This document shows positions 6,093-11,595 of a stretch of 11,595 nt of DNA, piece after piece. The translations under genes were made by a program, and so were the position numbers. A model generated the notes under the pieces. It had not been told where the DNA came from. It did no database searches and saw only the letters and a program-made list of their open reading frames with translations. Every line of letters starts with the position of its first letter. The first letter of the stretch is position 1. The DNA lies in NCBI GenBank assembly GCA_934481375.1, contig CAKSPN010000035.1:1-11595 (forward strand), in the 5' to 3' direction. This DNA is from an uncultured Clostridia bacterium. Its GTDB lineage: Bacteria > Bacillota > Clostridia > UBA1381.

Positions 6093-6114
6093 CCAAAAAA
6101 GGACGGTTTTGTTT

Positions 6115-6624
6115 ATGAATTTGATAGCGGCGGCGGACAAAAATATGGCAATAGGCAACAAAGGAAAGCTTTTGTATTCCATTCCGGGAGATATGAAGTT
6201 TTTCCGTACAACAACCACGGGCAAGGTGGTTGTTATGGGCAGAAAAACGCTCGAATCGTTTCCGGGGCAAAATCCGCTCAAAAACCGTGTGAATATCGTG
6301 CTTACGAGAAACGCAGAGTATAAAAAGGACGGGGCGGTAATCTGCACCGATATTGAAATGCTCAAAAAAGAGCTTGAAAAGTATGATACAAACGATATTT
6401 TTGTTATAGGCGGCGAGGAAATATACAGGCTTTTGCTCCCGATGTGCGATAAGGCGTACATAACACGCATAGACAGCGAAAGCGAGGCGGACGCATATCT
6501 CCCCGACCTTGACGGCGATGATGGCTGGCATATAACCTCAAAATCGGAAACGTATTCCGAAAACGGACTTGATTTCAGATTTGTAACCTATGAACGAAAG
6601 CGGAGAATAGAAAATGTTTGGTAA
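6115..6624 (+). CDS. folA: Dihydrofolate reductase
   Basis: A 169-residue enzyme that reduces dihydrofolate to tetrahydrofolate with NADPH, closing the cycle opened by ThyA. It starts with the family's IAAADKNMAIGNKGKLL. Then comes the acidic active-site residue in SIPGDMKFF (D26), the NADPH-binding VVMGRKTLESF, the RVNIVLTRN strand, and FVIGGEEIY in place of the usual IGGGxxY. The frame extends 11 codons upstream into thyA, but the ATG at 6115 has the conserved start and an AAAAGGA ribosome binding site about 11 nt before it. It begins 22 nt after thyA and overlaps the next gene by 11 nt, so translation is probably coupled. This is the target class of trimethoprim; resistance cannot be judged from sequence. 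Confidence 0.95.
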   Translation: MNLIAAADKNMAIGNKGKLLYSIPGDMKFFRTTTTGKVVVMGRKTLESFPGQNPLKNRVNIVLTRNAEYKKDGAVICTDIEMLKKELEKYDTNDIFVIGGEEIYRLLLPMCDKAYITRIDSESEADAYLPDLDGDDGWHITSKSETYSENGLDFRFVTYERKRRIENVW

Positions 6625-7639
6625 CGATATAAGCATAGACCTCGGTACGGCAACCGTTCAGGTGTATATAAAAAATAAGGGCATTGTTCTGCGTGAGCCG
6701 ACGGTCATTGCGGTGAACACCGATACCGACAGCGTGTGCGGAGTGGGGCGTGATGCACTGCTTATGATAGGCAGAACACCGCCTAATATTCACGCAGTAC
6801 GTCCGCTTATCGACGGCGTAATATCCAATTTTACGCTCACGCAGGAGATGATACGGCTGTTCCTTAAAAAATCAATTTCGTTTACCGCAGGGCATCCGAG
6901 AATTATGATGTGCGTGCCGAGCGGTATAACCGATGTTGAGCAGAGAGCCGTAATAGAATCCGCACGTGAGGCGGGCGCAAAGGATATTTATATTATAGAA
7001 GAACCCGTTGCGGCGGCGCTCGGCGCAGGGTTTGATATTTCAAGGGCGCACGGTACAATGGTTGTCGACATCGGCGGCGGAACTACGGATATTGCGGTAA
7101 TGTCGCTCGGCGGCGTGGTTGCGAGCCGTTCTTTAAAAATTGCCGGCGATGAGTTTACCGAGGCGATAATACGGTATATGAAAAAGGAAAAGGGACTTTT
7201 CATAGGTCCGAGGACGGCAGAGGATATAAAGCGTGAAATAGGCTGTGTTATCCCGCGTGAGAAAGAACTTGTGTACAGCGCAAAGGGACTCGGCGTTTCG
7301 TCGGGACTGCCGCAGAGCGTTATGATTTCGTCAAACGAGATTTATCCGATATTTGATGATTTTGTGTTCAATATCTGCGAGCGTGTGCGTGAGGTTTTGG
7401 AGGATACTCCCCCCGAACTTCACGGCGACATCATAGACGACGGCATTGTTATGACGGGCGGCGGCTCGCTGATTTACGGTCTGGGCGACAGAATTACGGA
7501 GGTTTCGGGAGTTAAGTGCAGTATTGCACCGTCGCCGGTCGATTGCGTCGCACTCGGCGCAGGGCGTGCGCTCGAGGCGATAGACACCGTTTCCGACCCG
7601 ACGCACATTTATCATAAAAAAGCATATATACGTGATTGA
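6614..7639 (+). CDS. MreB/Mbl-like bacterial actin
   Basis: A 341-residue cell-shape protein of the actin fold, which polymerises under the membrane and guides elongasome peptidoglycan synthesis. The phosphate-1 loop is DISIDLGTATVQVY (usual MreB has DLGTANTLVY), followed by the MreB block GRTPPNIHAVRPLIDGVI, the connect-1 region IEEPVAAALGAG, phosphate-2 VVDIGGGTTDIAV, and the adenosine motif MTGGGSLIYGL. Length matches MreB/Mbl (about 330-345). It is not followed by mreC/mreD as the main mreB usually is, so it is more likely an Mbl/MreBH-type paralogue; the exact branch needs a tree. It overlaps folA by 11 nt, with a CGGAG ribosome binding site inside folA, and precedes fabZ by 15 nt. Confidence 0.92.
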   Translation: MFGNDISIDLGTATVQVYIKNKGIVLREPTVIAVNTDTDSVCGVGRDALLMIGRTPPNIHAVRPLIDGVISNFTLTQEMIRLFLKKSISFTAGHPRIMMCVPSGITDVEQRAVIESAREAGAKDIYIIEEPVAAALGAGFDISRAHGTMVVDIGGGTTDIAVMSLGGVVASRSLKIAGDEFTEAIIRYMKKEKGLFIGPRTAEDIKREIGCVIPREKELVYSAKGLGVSSGLPQSVMISSNEIYPIFDDFVFNICERVREVLEDTPPELHGDIIDDGIVMTGGGSLIYGLGDRITEVSGVKCSIAPSPVDCVALGAGRALEAIDTVSDPTHIYHKKAYIRD

Positions 7640-7654
7640 GAAAGGAATTTAATT

Positions 7655-8092
7655 ATGTTAAACAATATCGATATTCAGAAAATTCTTCCGCACCGCTATC
7701 CGTTTCTTCTTATTGATAAGATAGTGGAGCTTGACGAGGGAAAGAGTATAAAGGGCATAAAAAACGTGACGGTGAACGAGCCGTTTTTCCAGGGACATTT
7801 CCCCGGAAATCCGATTATGCCGGGCGTTCTCATATGCGAGGCGCTTGCACAGGCAGGGGCGGTAATGCTTCTGTCAATGCCCGAAAATAAAGGTAAGCTC
7901 GGCGTGTTTACGGGAATAAATAATTTCAAATTCCGCCGTCAGGTAGTGCCGGGCGATACGCTCGAACTGTCTGCGGAGCTTTTGGTTTACCGCCACGGTA
8001 TGGGTAAGGCAAACGTTAAGGCGACCGTTGAAGGTCAGGTTGCCGCAATGGGTGAAATAAGCTTTGCGGTGATTGAAAATGCAGCCGAATAA
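7655..8092 (+). CDS. fabZ: 3-hydroxyacyl-ACP dehydratase
   Basis: A 145-residue hot-dog fold enzyme that dehydrates 3-hydroxyacyl-ACP to trans-2-enoyl-ACP in type II fatty-acid synthesis. It has the family's start (IQKILPHRYPFLLID), the catalytic histidine in GHFPGNPIMPGVL (H48), and the catalytic glutamate in CEALAQAGA (E62), with normal length. An AAAGGA ribosome binding site lies 8 nt before the ATG. Other fab genes are absent, so it sits apart from the usual fatty-acid cluster, in a mixed growth operon. The following methyltransferase starts inside its last codons. Confidence 0.96.
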   Translation: MLNNIDIQKILPHRYPFLLIDKIVELDEGKSIKGIKNVTVNEPFFQGHFPGNPIMPGVLICEALAQAGAVMLLSMPENKGKLGVFTGINNFKFRRQVVPGDTLELSAELLVYRHGMGKANVKATVEGQVAAMGEISFAVIENAAE

Positions 8093-8825
8093 TGACGAGC
8101 GCATAGACGATTTACAGCTTAACGGACTTGTTATTCTGCAAAAAGCAAACGGTTTCAAATTCGGAATAGACGCCGTGCTTCTGTCCGATTTCGCAAAGGA
8201 CGCACCGTCCTCACGCACGCTTGATTTGTGTACGGGAACGGGTATTGTGCCGCTGCTTTTGAGCGCAAAAACAGCCGCACCCGATATATGCGGACTGGAA
8301 ATACAGCACGATATATGCGATATGGCAAAGCGCAGTGTTGTAATGAACTCTCTGGAGGACAGAATACATATAACTGAGGGCGATTTGAACAATGCCTGTG
8401 AAATATACGGAAAAAGCACGTTTGATAAGATAACCTGCAATCCCCCGTATATGGAGTGCGGCAAGGGACTTGTGAACGAAACCGATACGCTGTCGCTGTC
8501 ACGCCACGAAATAAAATGCACGCTTGATGATGTGCTTCGGGTAAGCGCACAGCTTTTAATACCGCAGGGACGATTTTTTATGGTACACCGTCCGTCACGC
8601 CTTGCGGACATCATCTGCGGCATGCGCAAGTATAAAATCGAGCCGAAAAGACTGCGCTTTGTACAGCCGAACGCCGAAAAGGCGGCAAATCTCGTGCTTG
8701 TCGAGGGCGCACGATGCGGAGGCAGGGAGCTTAAGATGCTTCCTCCGCTTTATGTTTACAATGCGGACGGGAGCTATTCGGACGAAATAAACAGAATTTA
8801 TAACAGAAAAGAGGAGCATAATTGA
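8079..8825 (+). CDS. TrmN6/YabB-type N6-adenine methyltransferase (tRNA1(Val)-like)
   Basis: A 248-residue Rossmann-fold SAM-dependent methyltransferase. Visible blocks are ERIDDLQLNG at the N-terminus (family signature), GFKFGIDAVLLSDFA, SAM-binding motif I TLDLCTGTGIVPLLL (48-62), and the catalytic NPPY (121-124) typical of amino-group adenine methylases. The family includes E. coli TrmN6 (YfiC), which makes m6A37 in tRNA1(Val), and Bacillus YabB, which is often found beside rsmI as here. The start is ambiguous: ATG at 8079 or TTG at 8073, differing by two codons; the ribosome binding site (GGTGA) is weak for both. It overlaps fabZ by 14 nt and rsmI by 4 nt, so translation is probably coupled. 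Confidence 0.9.
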   Translation: MQPNNDERIDDLQLNGLVILQKANGFKFGIDAVLLSDFAKDAPSSRTLDLCTGTGIVPLLLSAKTAAPDICGLEIQHDICDMAKRSVVMNSLEDRIHITEGDLNNACEIYGKSTFDKITCNPPYMECGKGLVNETDTLSLSRHEIKCTLDDVLRVSAQLLIPQGRFFMVHRPSRLADIICGMRKYKIEPKRLRFVQPNAEKAANLVLVEGARCGGRELKMLPPLYVYNADGSYSDEINRIYNRKEEHN

Positions 8826-9667
8826 ACGGAACATTATACCTGTGCGCCACGCCGATAGGCAATTTGGGCGATATTTCCGCAAGATGCCTGGAGGTGCTGG
8901 AGAGCGTTGATTTGATTGCCGCCGAGGATACACGGCGCACCGTGCAGCTGCTTAATCATTTCGGGATTTCAAAACCGCTCACAAGCTATCATGAGCATAA
9001 TAAGCGTGAAAAGGGCGAGTATATAATATCGCTTTTAAAGGACGGAAAAAACGTGGCGCAGGTTTCGGACGCCGGTACGCCGGCAATTTCCGACCCCGGC
9101 GAGGATTTGGTTAAGCTGTGCATAGAAAACGATATTACGGTCACGTCCGTACCCGGTCCCGTTGCAGGGATAAATGCGCTTATACTTTCGGGACTTCCCA
9201 CACGCAGATTTTCCTTTGAGGGATTTCTGTCGGTGAATAAGCGGCACAGGACGGAGCATTTGGCGTCGCTTAAAAACGATACGCATACGCTCATTTTTTA
9301 CGAAGCACCGCATAAACTCAGAACAACGCTTGCCGATATGGCGGCGGCGTTCGGCGGTGAGAGAAAAATTGCGCTCGTGCGTGAACTTACAAAACTGCAC
9401 GAGGAGGTTATAAGAACAACGCTTGCCGATGCGCTTTCGCTCTATGAGGAGCGTTCGCCCCGAGGCGAGTATGTTCTTATTATAGAGGGCGCACGGGAAA
9501 AGAGCGATGATACGGAGGAATGGTGGACTGCGCTTTCCGTAACGGAGCACGTGGAAAAATACATAAATGACGGACTAACTTCAAAGGAAGCAATTAAAAA
9601 AACCGCCGCCGACAGAAATGTTCCCAAGCGTGACGTTTACGGAGAATATCACGGTTTGGACAGCTGA
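8822..9667 (+). CDS. rsmI: 16S rRNA (cytidine-1402-2'-O)-methyltransferase
   Basis: A 281-residue tetrapyrrole-methylase-fold enzyme that adds the 2'-O-methyl group to C1402 of 16S rRNA in the decoding centre, using SAM. Family motifs run in order: LYLCATPIGNLGDIS, IAAEDTRRT, SYHEHNKREK, VSDAGTPAISDPGEDLV, SVPGPVAGINALILSGL, and LIFYEAPHKL. Length matches the family (about 270-290). The start is TTG, overlapping the previous stop as TTGA, with a GAGGAG ribosome binding site 5 nt upstream; no ATG fits the conserved N-terminus. Pairing with a YabB-type methylase is common in Firmicutes and makes an RNA-modification pair. Confidence 0.96.
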   Translation: MNGTLYLCATPIGNLGDISARCLEVLESVDLIAAEDTRRTVQLLNHFGISKPLTSYHEHNKREKGEYIISLLKDGKNVAQVSDAGTPAISDPGEDLVKLCIENDITVTSVPGPVAGINALILSGLPTRRFSFEGFLSVNKRHRTEHLASLKNDTHTLIFYEAPHKLRTTLADMAAAFGGERKIALVRELTKLHEEVIRTTLADALSLYEERSPRGEYVLIIEGAREKSDDTEEWWTALSVTEHVEKYINDGLTSKEAIKKTAADRNVPKRDVYGEYHGLDS

Positions 9668-9700
9668 TGCGTTCGGTTGCCGAACAGAATGGAGATTGTT

Positions 9701-9988
9701 ATGAAAAAGAAAAGCAAAATATTTCTCGGAACGCTTGCCGTTGCGGGCGTATACAGCGCCGTAACGGGCAAGGGTGTGTTTAATAAATGGCGCTTTAAGG
9801 ATCAGCACAGCGCCGTTTCGAGGTATGTAAAGGGGCATTATCCCAACTCTGTTTATACACCCATTACAGCGTCGGGCGACGGCTGGGCAACGGTCATACT
9901 CCGCCCCGGATACCCGAAAGTGTTTTTGTACATTACACGCTCCGATGACGGTATGTATATATTCCATGAAACAAAAGTTAATAAATAA
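9701..9988 (+). CDS. Uncharacterised 95-residue protein with N-terminal membrane anchor
   Basis: A short basic N-terminus (MKKKSK) followed by a hydrophobic stretch IFLGTLAVAGVYSAVTG suggests a signal anchor or export signal without a lipoprotein cysteine. The rest is a soluble domain of about 75 residues rich in Tyr, Gly and beta-forming residues (for example YPNSVYTPI and WATVILRPGYPKVFLYITRSDDG). I do not recognise a family. An upstream in-frame ATG exists at 9689, but GGAG at 9691-9694 is spaced correctly only for 9701. It follows rsmI by 33 nt, with a 6-bp hairpin (GTTCGG/CCGAAC, 9671-9685) in the gap, and is the last gene before the terminator. Operon membership suggests a housekeeping rather than accessory gene. 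Confidence 0.75.
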   Translation: MKKKSKIFLGTLAVAGVYSAVTGKGVFNKWRFKDQHSAVSRYVKGHYPNSVYTPITASGDGWATVILRPGYPKVFLYITRSDDGMYIFHETKVNK

Positions 9989-9991
9989 AAA

Positions 9992-10057
9992 CACGTTTTT
10001 GCATTTAACTTGTTAAATTTCTCGATTTTTAATAAGTTAAATGCATTTTTTGTGTTT
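9992..10057. terminator. Terminator closing the eight-gene run
   Basis: A perfect 12-bp stem TGCATTTAACTT (10000-10011) with AAGTTAAATGCA (10034-10045) is followed by six T (10046-10051). Outer ACAC/GTGT sequences pair further across short T-rich internal loops. The stem is AT-rich with a large loop, but the T-run and position after the last stop fit an intrinsic terminator. It may also serve the convergent ribbon-helix-helix gene. Confidence 0.75.
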
Positions 10058-10087
10058 ACTTAGCAAAAAATCGGTCTGAAGCAGACA

Positions 10088-10270
10088 TTAATTGTCCGTT
10101 TCATCGGAGGAATTGCTTAAATTATCAATAGCATATTCACAACATTGCACAACAAAGTTGTTTAATGACACACTTTCCTTTTGTGCAATAACGGACATTT
10201 TATCAAGCAAAGACTTCGGAAATCTGAATGTTCTGTTTACAGACTCCTCCGCATGACGTACCTTAAACAT
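10088..10270 (-). CDS. Small ribbon-helix-helix (Arc/CopG-like) protein, 60 aa
   Basis: The product fits the ribbon-helix-helix DNA-binding fold: a beta strand (VNRTFRFP), helix 1 (KSLLDKMSVIAQKE), a turn with the typical S-L-N-N (SVSLNNF), and helix 2 (FVVQCCEYAIDNL), then an acidic Ser/Asp tail. Such proteins bind DNA as dimers and often repress their own promoter or act as antitoxins. No partner toxin is beside it. A TTG two codons upstream is possible, but AAAGGAG is 9 nt from the ATG at 10270, so I start there. AT-rich -10-like sequences lie around 10294-10299 on this strand. It is divergent from agrBD and could act on the long region between them; that is inference. Confidence 0.75.
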   Translation of the reverse strand: MFKVRHAEESVNRTFRFPKSLLDKMSVIAQKESVSLNNFVVQCCEYAIDNLSNSSDETDN

Positions 10271-10297
10271 AAGCAATCGCTCCTTTCAACTATATTA

Positions 10298-10441
10298 TAT
10301 ATGCAAAAAATACAAAATTATATACAATGATTTTGTAATTTTATATTGCGTGCATTTTGCACTTGATAAAATTATGAAAACGTGATATACTTATCAAAAG
10401 TTGATTGATATGAATATTATGAAAGGAATTTTTTGCATATA
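10298..10441. repeat. 14-bp inverted repeat flanking an inner TGCA palindrome
   Basis: TATATGCAAAAAAT (10298-10311) is the exact reverse complement of ATTTTTTGCATATA (10428-10441). Midway lies a palindrome GTGCA-TTT-TGCAC (10350-10362). All three share TGCA next to an A/T run. The left copy overlaps the ribbon-helix-helix gene's promoter region. They may be operator sites for that protein, but chance AT-rich similarity cannot be excluded. Confidence 0.4.
10363..10391 (+). promoter_or_regulatory. Candidate second plus-strand promoter upstream of agrB
   Basis: TTGATA (10363-10368) and TATACT (10386-10391) are 17 bp apart. Transcription would start near 10398 and give either a leader of about 300 nt before agrB or a separate short RNA. 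The only frame near its start, beginning at the ATG in GATATGAATATTATG, encodes about ten residues and lacks a good ribosome binding site. The -35 abuts the GTGCA-TTT-TGCAC palindrome. Confidence 0.4.
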
Positions 10442-10598
10442 ACGATCCAATATAAAACTGTGACACTTTTAAATTTTGAATAAAGCGAAGTATACCGGCT
10501 CCGTATTTTTTTCGTACCAATAAATATTTTTTTCGTATGAATTTTTTATCGCATTTTGTCAAAGCGTGTCGTATTCTCTGAATATGACTATTTTTTTT
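10392..10598. other. AT-rich non-coding region with tandem 13-mers and a dyad
   Basis: I find no supported gene here. Two identical 13-mers TATTTTTTTCGTA lie at 10504-10516 and 10525-10537, exactly 21 bp apart start to start (two helical turns). An imperfect 9-3-9 dyad, GTCGTATTC / GAATATGAC with one mismatch, lies at 10568-10588. Both sit upstream of the agr promoter and could be accessory regulator sites. The minus-strand frame across this stretch has no ribosome binding site and reads repeat-derived residues. Confidence 0.4.
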
Positions 10599-10634
10599 GC
10601 GTTAATTATGCCAAAACTGCGTCAATCATGCCAA
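10599..10634 (+). promoter_or_regulatory. Tandem 16-bp direct repeat: putative AgrA/LytTR-type activator site
   Basis: GCGTTAATTATGCCAA (10599-10614) and GCGTCAATCATGCCAA (10619-10634) match at 14 of 16 positions, with a 20-bp period that places them on one face of the helix. The second copy ends 5 bp before the -35. AgrA and other LytTR regulators bind paired direct repeats about two turns apart just upstream of the -35, and the first copy has their GTTAA core. Binding by AgrA is inferred. Confidence 0.6.
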
Positions 10635-10639
10635 GGGGA

Positions 10640-10667
10640 TTGATTTTAAAAAAATATCTGCTATACT
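10640..10667 (+). promoter_or_regulatory. Promoter of agrBD
   Basis: TTGATT (10640-10645) and TATACT (10662-10667) are 16 bp apart. The weak -35 and slightly short spacing suit a promoter that needs an activator at the tandem repeat just upstream. The start would be near 10674, about 20 nt before the agrB ATG. Confidence 0.6.
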
Positions 10668-10693
10668 TATTTTTGAAAGGACAAAGGAAAATT

Positions 10694-11263
10694 ATGGACA
10701 AGGTTTTAAATTGTTTAACCGAGTATTATGTGAGAAAAAACATCATACCCGAAGAGAAAAAAGAAGTTTACTTTTACGGTCTTAAACTCATAACGTCGGA
10801 CATAATAAATTTTTCGATTATTATGATTTTGGGATTAATCTTAGGGAGGTTTCTTGACAGCGTTGTGTTTCTTCTTTCGTTTTGCACACTGAGATTGTTC
10901 AGCGGAGGATTTCATGCAAGAACTTTCTGGCTGTGCCGTCTTACGATGATGCTCACATTTTCGGGAGTTGTGCTGTTGTCCATGCGTCCTGTTCCGTGGC
11001 AGTATGCGGCGGCGGCAAATACAGCGGCGGTCATAGTGATTGCGCTTCTTGCTCCGATAGAGCACCCCAATAAGCCTCTCAAAGAGAAGCAGAAAAAACG
11101 GAACAAAATAAAAGCGATAATAATGTCTGTATTTCTGGCGATTGTTTCGGCAACACTTGCCTATATCGGCATAAAAACAGGTATTACTATATCATTAACG
11201 CTTTTGTCGGTGGTTGTTTTAATGATTGTCGGCATGGCGGTCACGAAAGGGGGAGAACAGTAA
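10694..11263 (+). CDS. agrB: AgrB-type peptide-processing membrane protease
   Basis: A 189-residue integral membrane cysteine protease that trims the AgrD precursor and closes its ring, starting peptide quorum signalling. The catalytic region RLFSGGFHARTFWLC has Arg67, His74 and Cys81, matching the seven-residue spacings of R70, H77 and C84 in S. aureus AgrB. Several hydrophobic helices follow, and the family block PIEHPNKPL separates the halves before a basic loop (KEKQKKRNK). The frame opens 46 codons earlier, but those cover the promoter and operator; the ATG at 10694 has AAAGGAAA upstream and the usual AgrB N-terminus. Its stop overlaps the agrD start as TAATG, so the two are translationally coupled. 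Confidence 0.95.
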   Translation: MDKVLNCLTEYYVRKNIIPEEKKEVYFYGLKLITSDIINFSIIMILGLILGRFLDSVVFLLSFCTLRLFSGGFHARTFWLCRLTMMLTFSGVVLLSMRPVPWQYAAAANTAAVIVIALLAPIEHPNKPLKEKQKKRNKIKAIIMSVFLAIVSATLAYIGIKTGITISLTLLSVVVLMIVGMAVTKGGEQ

Positions 11264-11400
11264 TGTTTGATATGATCAATACTCTTATTGCAGACGCAGC
11301 TTATGATGCAGCAATCTACTCGGTAGGTCTTGCTTCAACAGGCGGCGCACATCAGCCCGTAGAGCCGAAAATGCTCCAGGATTTAGCTGAAAACAACTAA
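11263..11400 (+). CDS. agrD: AgrD-type cyclic autoinducer peptide precursor without cysteine
   Basis: A 45-residue precursor directly after agrB (1-nt overlap, GGGGGAG ribosome binding site 7 nt before the ATG). It has the three AgrD parts: an N-terminal amphipathic helix (MFDMINTLIADAAYDAAIYS), a short core, and an acidic tail with the conserved EPK (VEPKMLQDLAENN). Aligning its HQPVEPK with the HQPEEPK that follows the CLWFT ring in Clostridium perfringens AgrD puts the ring at residues 25-29, Ser-Thr-Gly-Gly-Ala. Serine thus replaces the ring-forming cysteine, predicting a lactone, as is known for E. faecalis FsrD. The whole protein contains no cysteine. The small, glycine-rich core is unusual. 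The mature peptide ends are inferred. No agrC or agrA is present in the window. Confidence 0.85.
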   Translation: MFDMINTLIADAAYDAAIYSVGLASTGGAHQPVEPKMLQDLAENN

Positions 11401-11401
11401 G

Positions 11402-11435
11402 TTTAAAAAGAAAAATACATATTTTTCTTTTTAAA
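11402..11435 (+). repeat. Perfect 15-bp A/T hairpin directly after agrD
   Basis: TTTAAAAAGAAAAAT (11402-11416) and its exact reverse complement (11421-11435) enclose an ACAT loop, one base past the agrD stop. No T-run follows, so it is not a classical terminator; it may protect the agrBD mRNA 3' end or cause pausing. Confidence 0.6.
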
Positions 11436-11440
11436 AATGG

Positions 11441-11506
11441 TAACGCATACATTTGCCACTCCGAATTATATCCTATTTCTACACCAAAAAGGCATTGTAT
11501 GCGTTA
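11441..11506 (+). repeat. Long hairpin with 11-bp perfect outer stem
   Basis: TAACGCATACA (11441-11451) pairs with TGTATGCGTTA (11496-11506). After a TT/T internal loop, TGCC (11454-11457) pairs with GGCA (11491-11494), leaving a 33-nt loop. It is either a structured part of the agrBD 3' UTR or a small palindromic element. No reading frame fits inside it. Confidence 0.55.
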
Positions 11507-11519
11507 TTGAAAATCAGAG

Positions 11520-11556
11520 GACGGTAACAGAACTTTTCTGTTGCTGTCTTTTTTTT
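11520..11556 (+). terminator. Strong intrinsic terminator after agrBD
   Basis: A 13-bp stem (GACGGTAACAGAA with TTCTGTTGCTGTC, two G-U pairs) closes a CTT loop and is followed by eight T (11549-11556). It ends the agrBD transcript, so any agrC/agrA beyond the window would need a separate promoter. I see nothing supportable in the last 39 bases. Confidence 0.88.
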
Positions 11557-11595
11557 CGGAAACTCGACCCGAAACGATGTCCTGTGCAATGAGCT

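Noticed and set aside
3812..6531. Long minus-strand frames under the ABC-F, thyA and folA genes (up to 228 codons)
   Set aside because: They mirror strongly recognisable plus-strand genes, have no ribosome binding sites and no recognisable domains.
7874..8629. Minus-strand frame of 251 codons under fabZ/trmN6
   Set aside because: Opposite to two genes with intact catalytic motifs; the translation is low-quality Ser/Arg-rich sequence.
10341..10562. Minus-strand frame of 73 codons in the region upstream of agrB
   Set aside because: No ribosome binding site. Its IRKKY/VRKKY repeats simply translate the tandem T-run 13-mers, and candidate plus-strand promoters lie across it.
10556..10693. N-terminal extension of AgrB by 46 codons
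   Set aside because: It would translate through the tandem operator repeat and the promoter, and AgrB proteins normally begin close to the ATG at 10694, which has a good ribosome binding site.
1..11595. CRISPR arrays, tRNA/rRNA genes, transposases, integrase attachment sites
   Set aside because: I saw no regularly spaced 25-40 bp repeats, no cloverleaf-like sequence with a T-arm, and no transposase or integrase frame.

Overview
The window reads as chromosomal DNA from a low-to-mid GC anaerobic Firmicute of the class Clostridia. This rests on the family set and sequence flavour (clostridial-type ThyA, TrpB2, MreB/Mbl, AgrBD), strong AGGAGG-type ribosome binding sites, TTG/ATG starts, and consensus sigma-A promoters. 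No phage, plasmid, IS or CRISPR was seen. The genus cannot be told from the sequence alone.

Layout. (1) 10-1326, minus: a MATE transporter with its own promoter. (2) 1452-1586, plus: a 44-residue Asn/Gln-rich protein; a 16-bp-stem terminator separates it from the convergent trpB2. (3) 1650-3014, minus: trpB2, a stand-alone tryptophan synthase beta-like enzyme. Its ~125-nt leader carries nine (G/U)AG triplets at an exact 5-nt period, then an AU-rich hairpin and U-run just before the start codon. This looks like a TRAP (MtrB) attenuation element. (4) 3250-3541: a compact locus resembling a type I toxin-antitoxin. A 24-residue membrane peptide has a hairpin-masked ribosome binding site, and a perfect-consensus promoter fires convergently from the other side onto a shared bidirectional terminator. 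(5) 3637-9988, plus: an eight-gene run with tiny gaps or overlaps: ABC-F ATPase, thyA, folA, mreB/mbl-like, fabZ, trmN6-type methyltransferase, rsmI, and an unknown 95-residue protein. It ends at a hairpin terminator. Most products serve growth: translation, dTMP/folate, cell shape, fatty acids, RNA modification. (6) 10088-10270, minus: a 60-residue ribbon-helix-helix protein. (7) 10694-11400, plus: agrB and agrD. A promoter preceded by a tandem 16-bp repeat lies upstream, and three hairpins follow, the last a strong terminator. No agrC/agrA lies in the window.

Best leads. The trpB2 leader has a mutually exclusive pairing between the triplet repeat and the terminator hairpin. The ABC-F protein has one complete composite ATP site, while every element of the other is degenerate. 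The AgrD peptide has no cysteine; by alignment to the clostridial pattern its ring is Ser-Thr-Gly-Gly-Ala, which would be a lactone of small residues. The candidate type I toxin-antitoxin locus is the fourth. All functional statements are inferred from sequence motifs; no database search was run.
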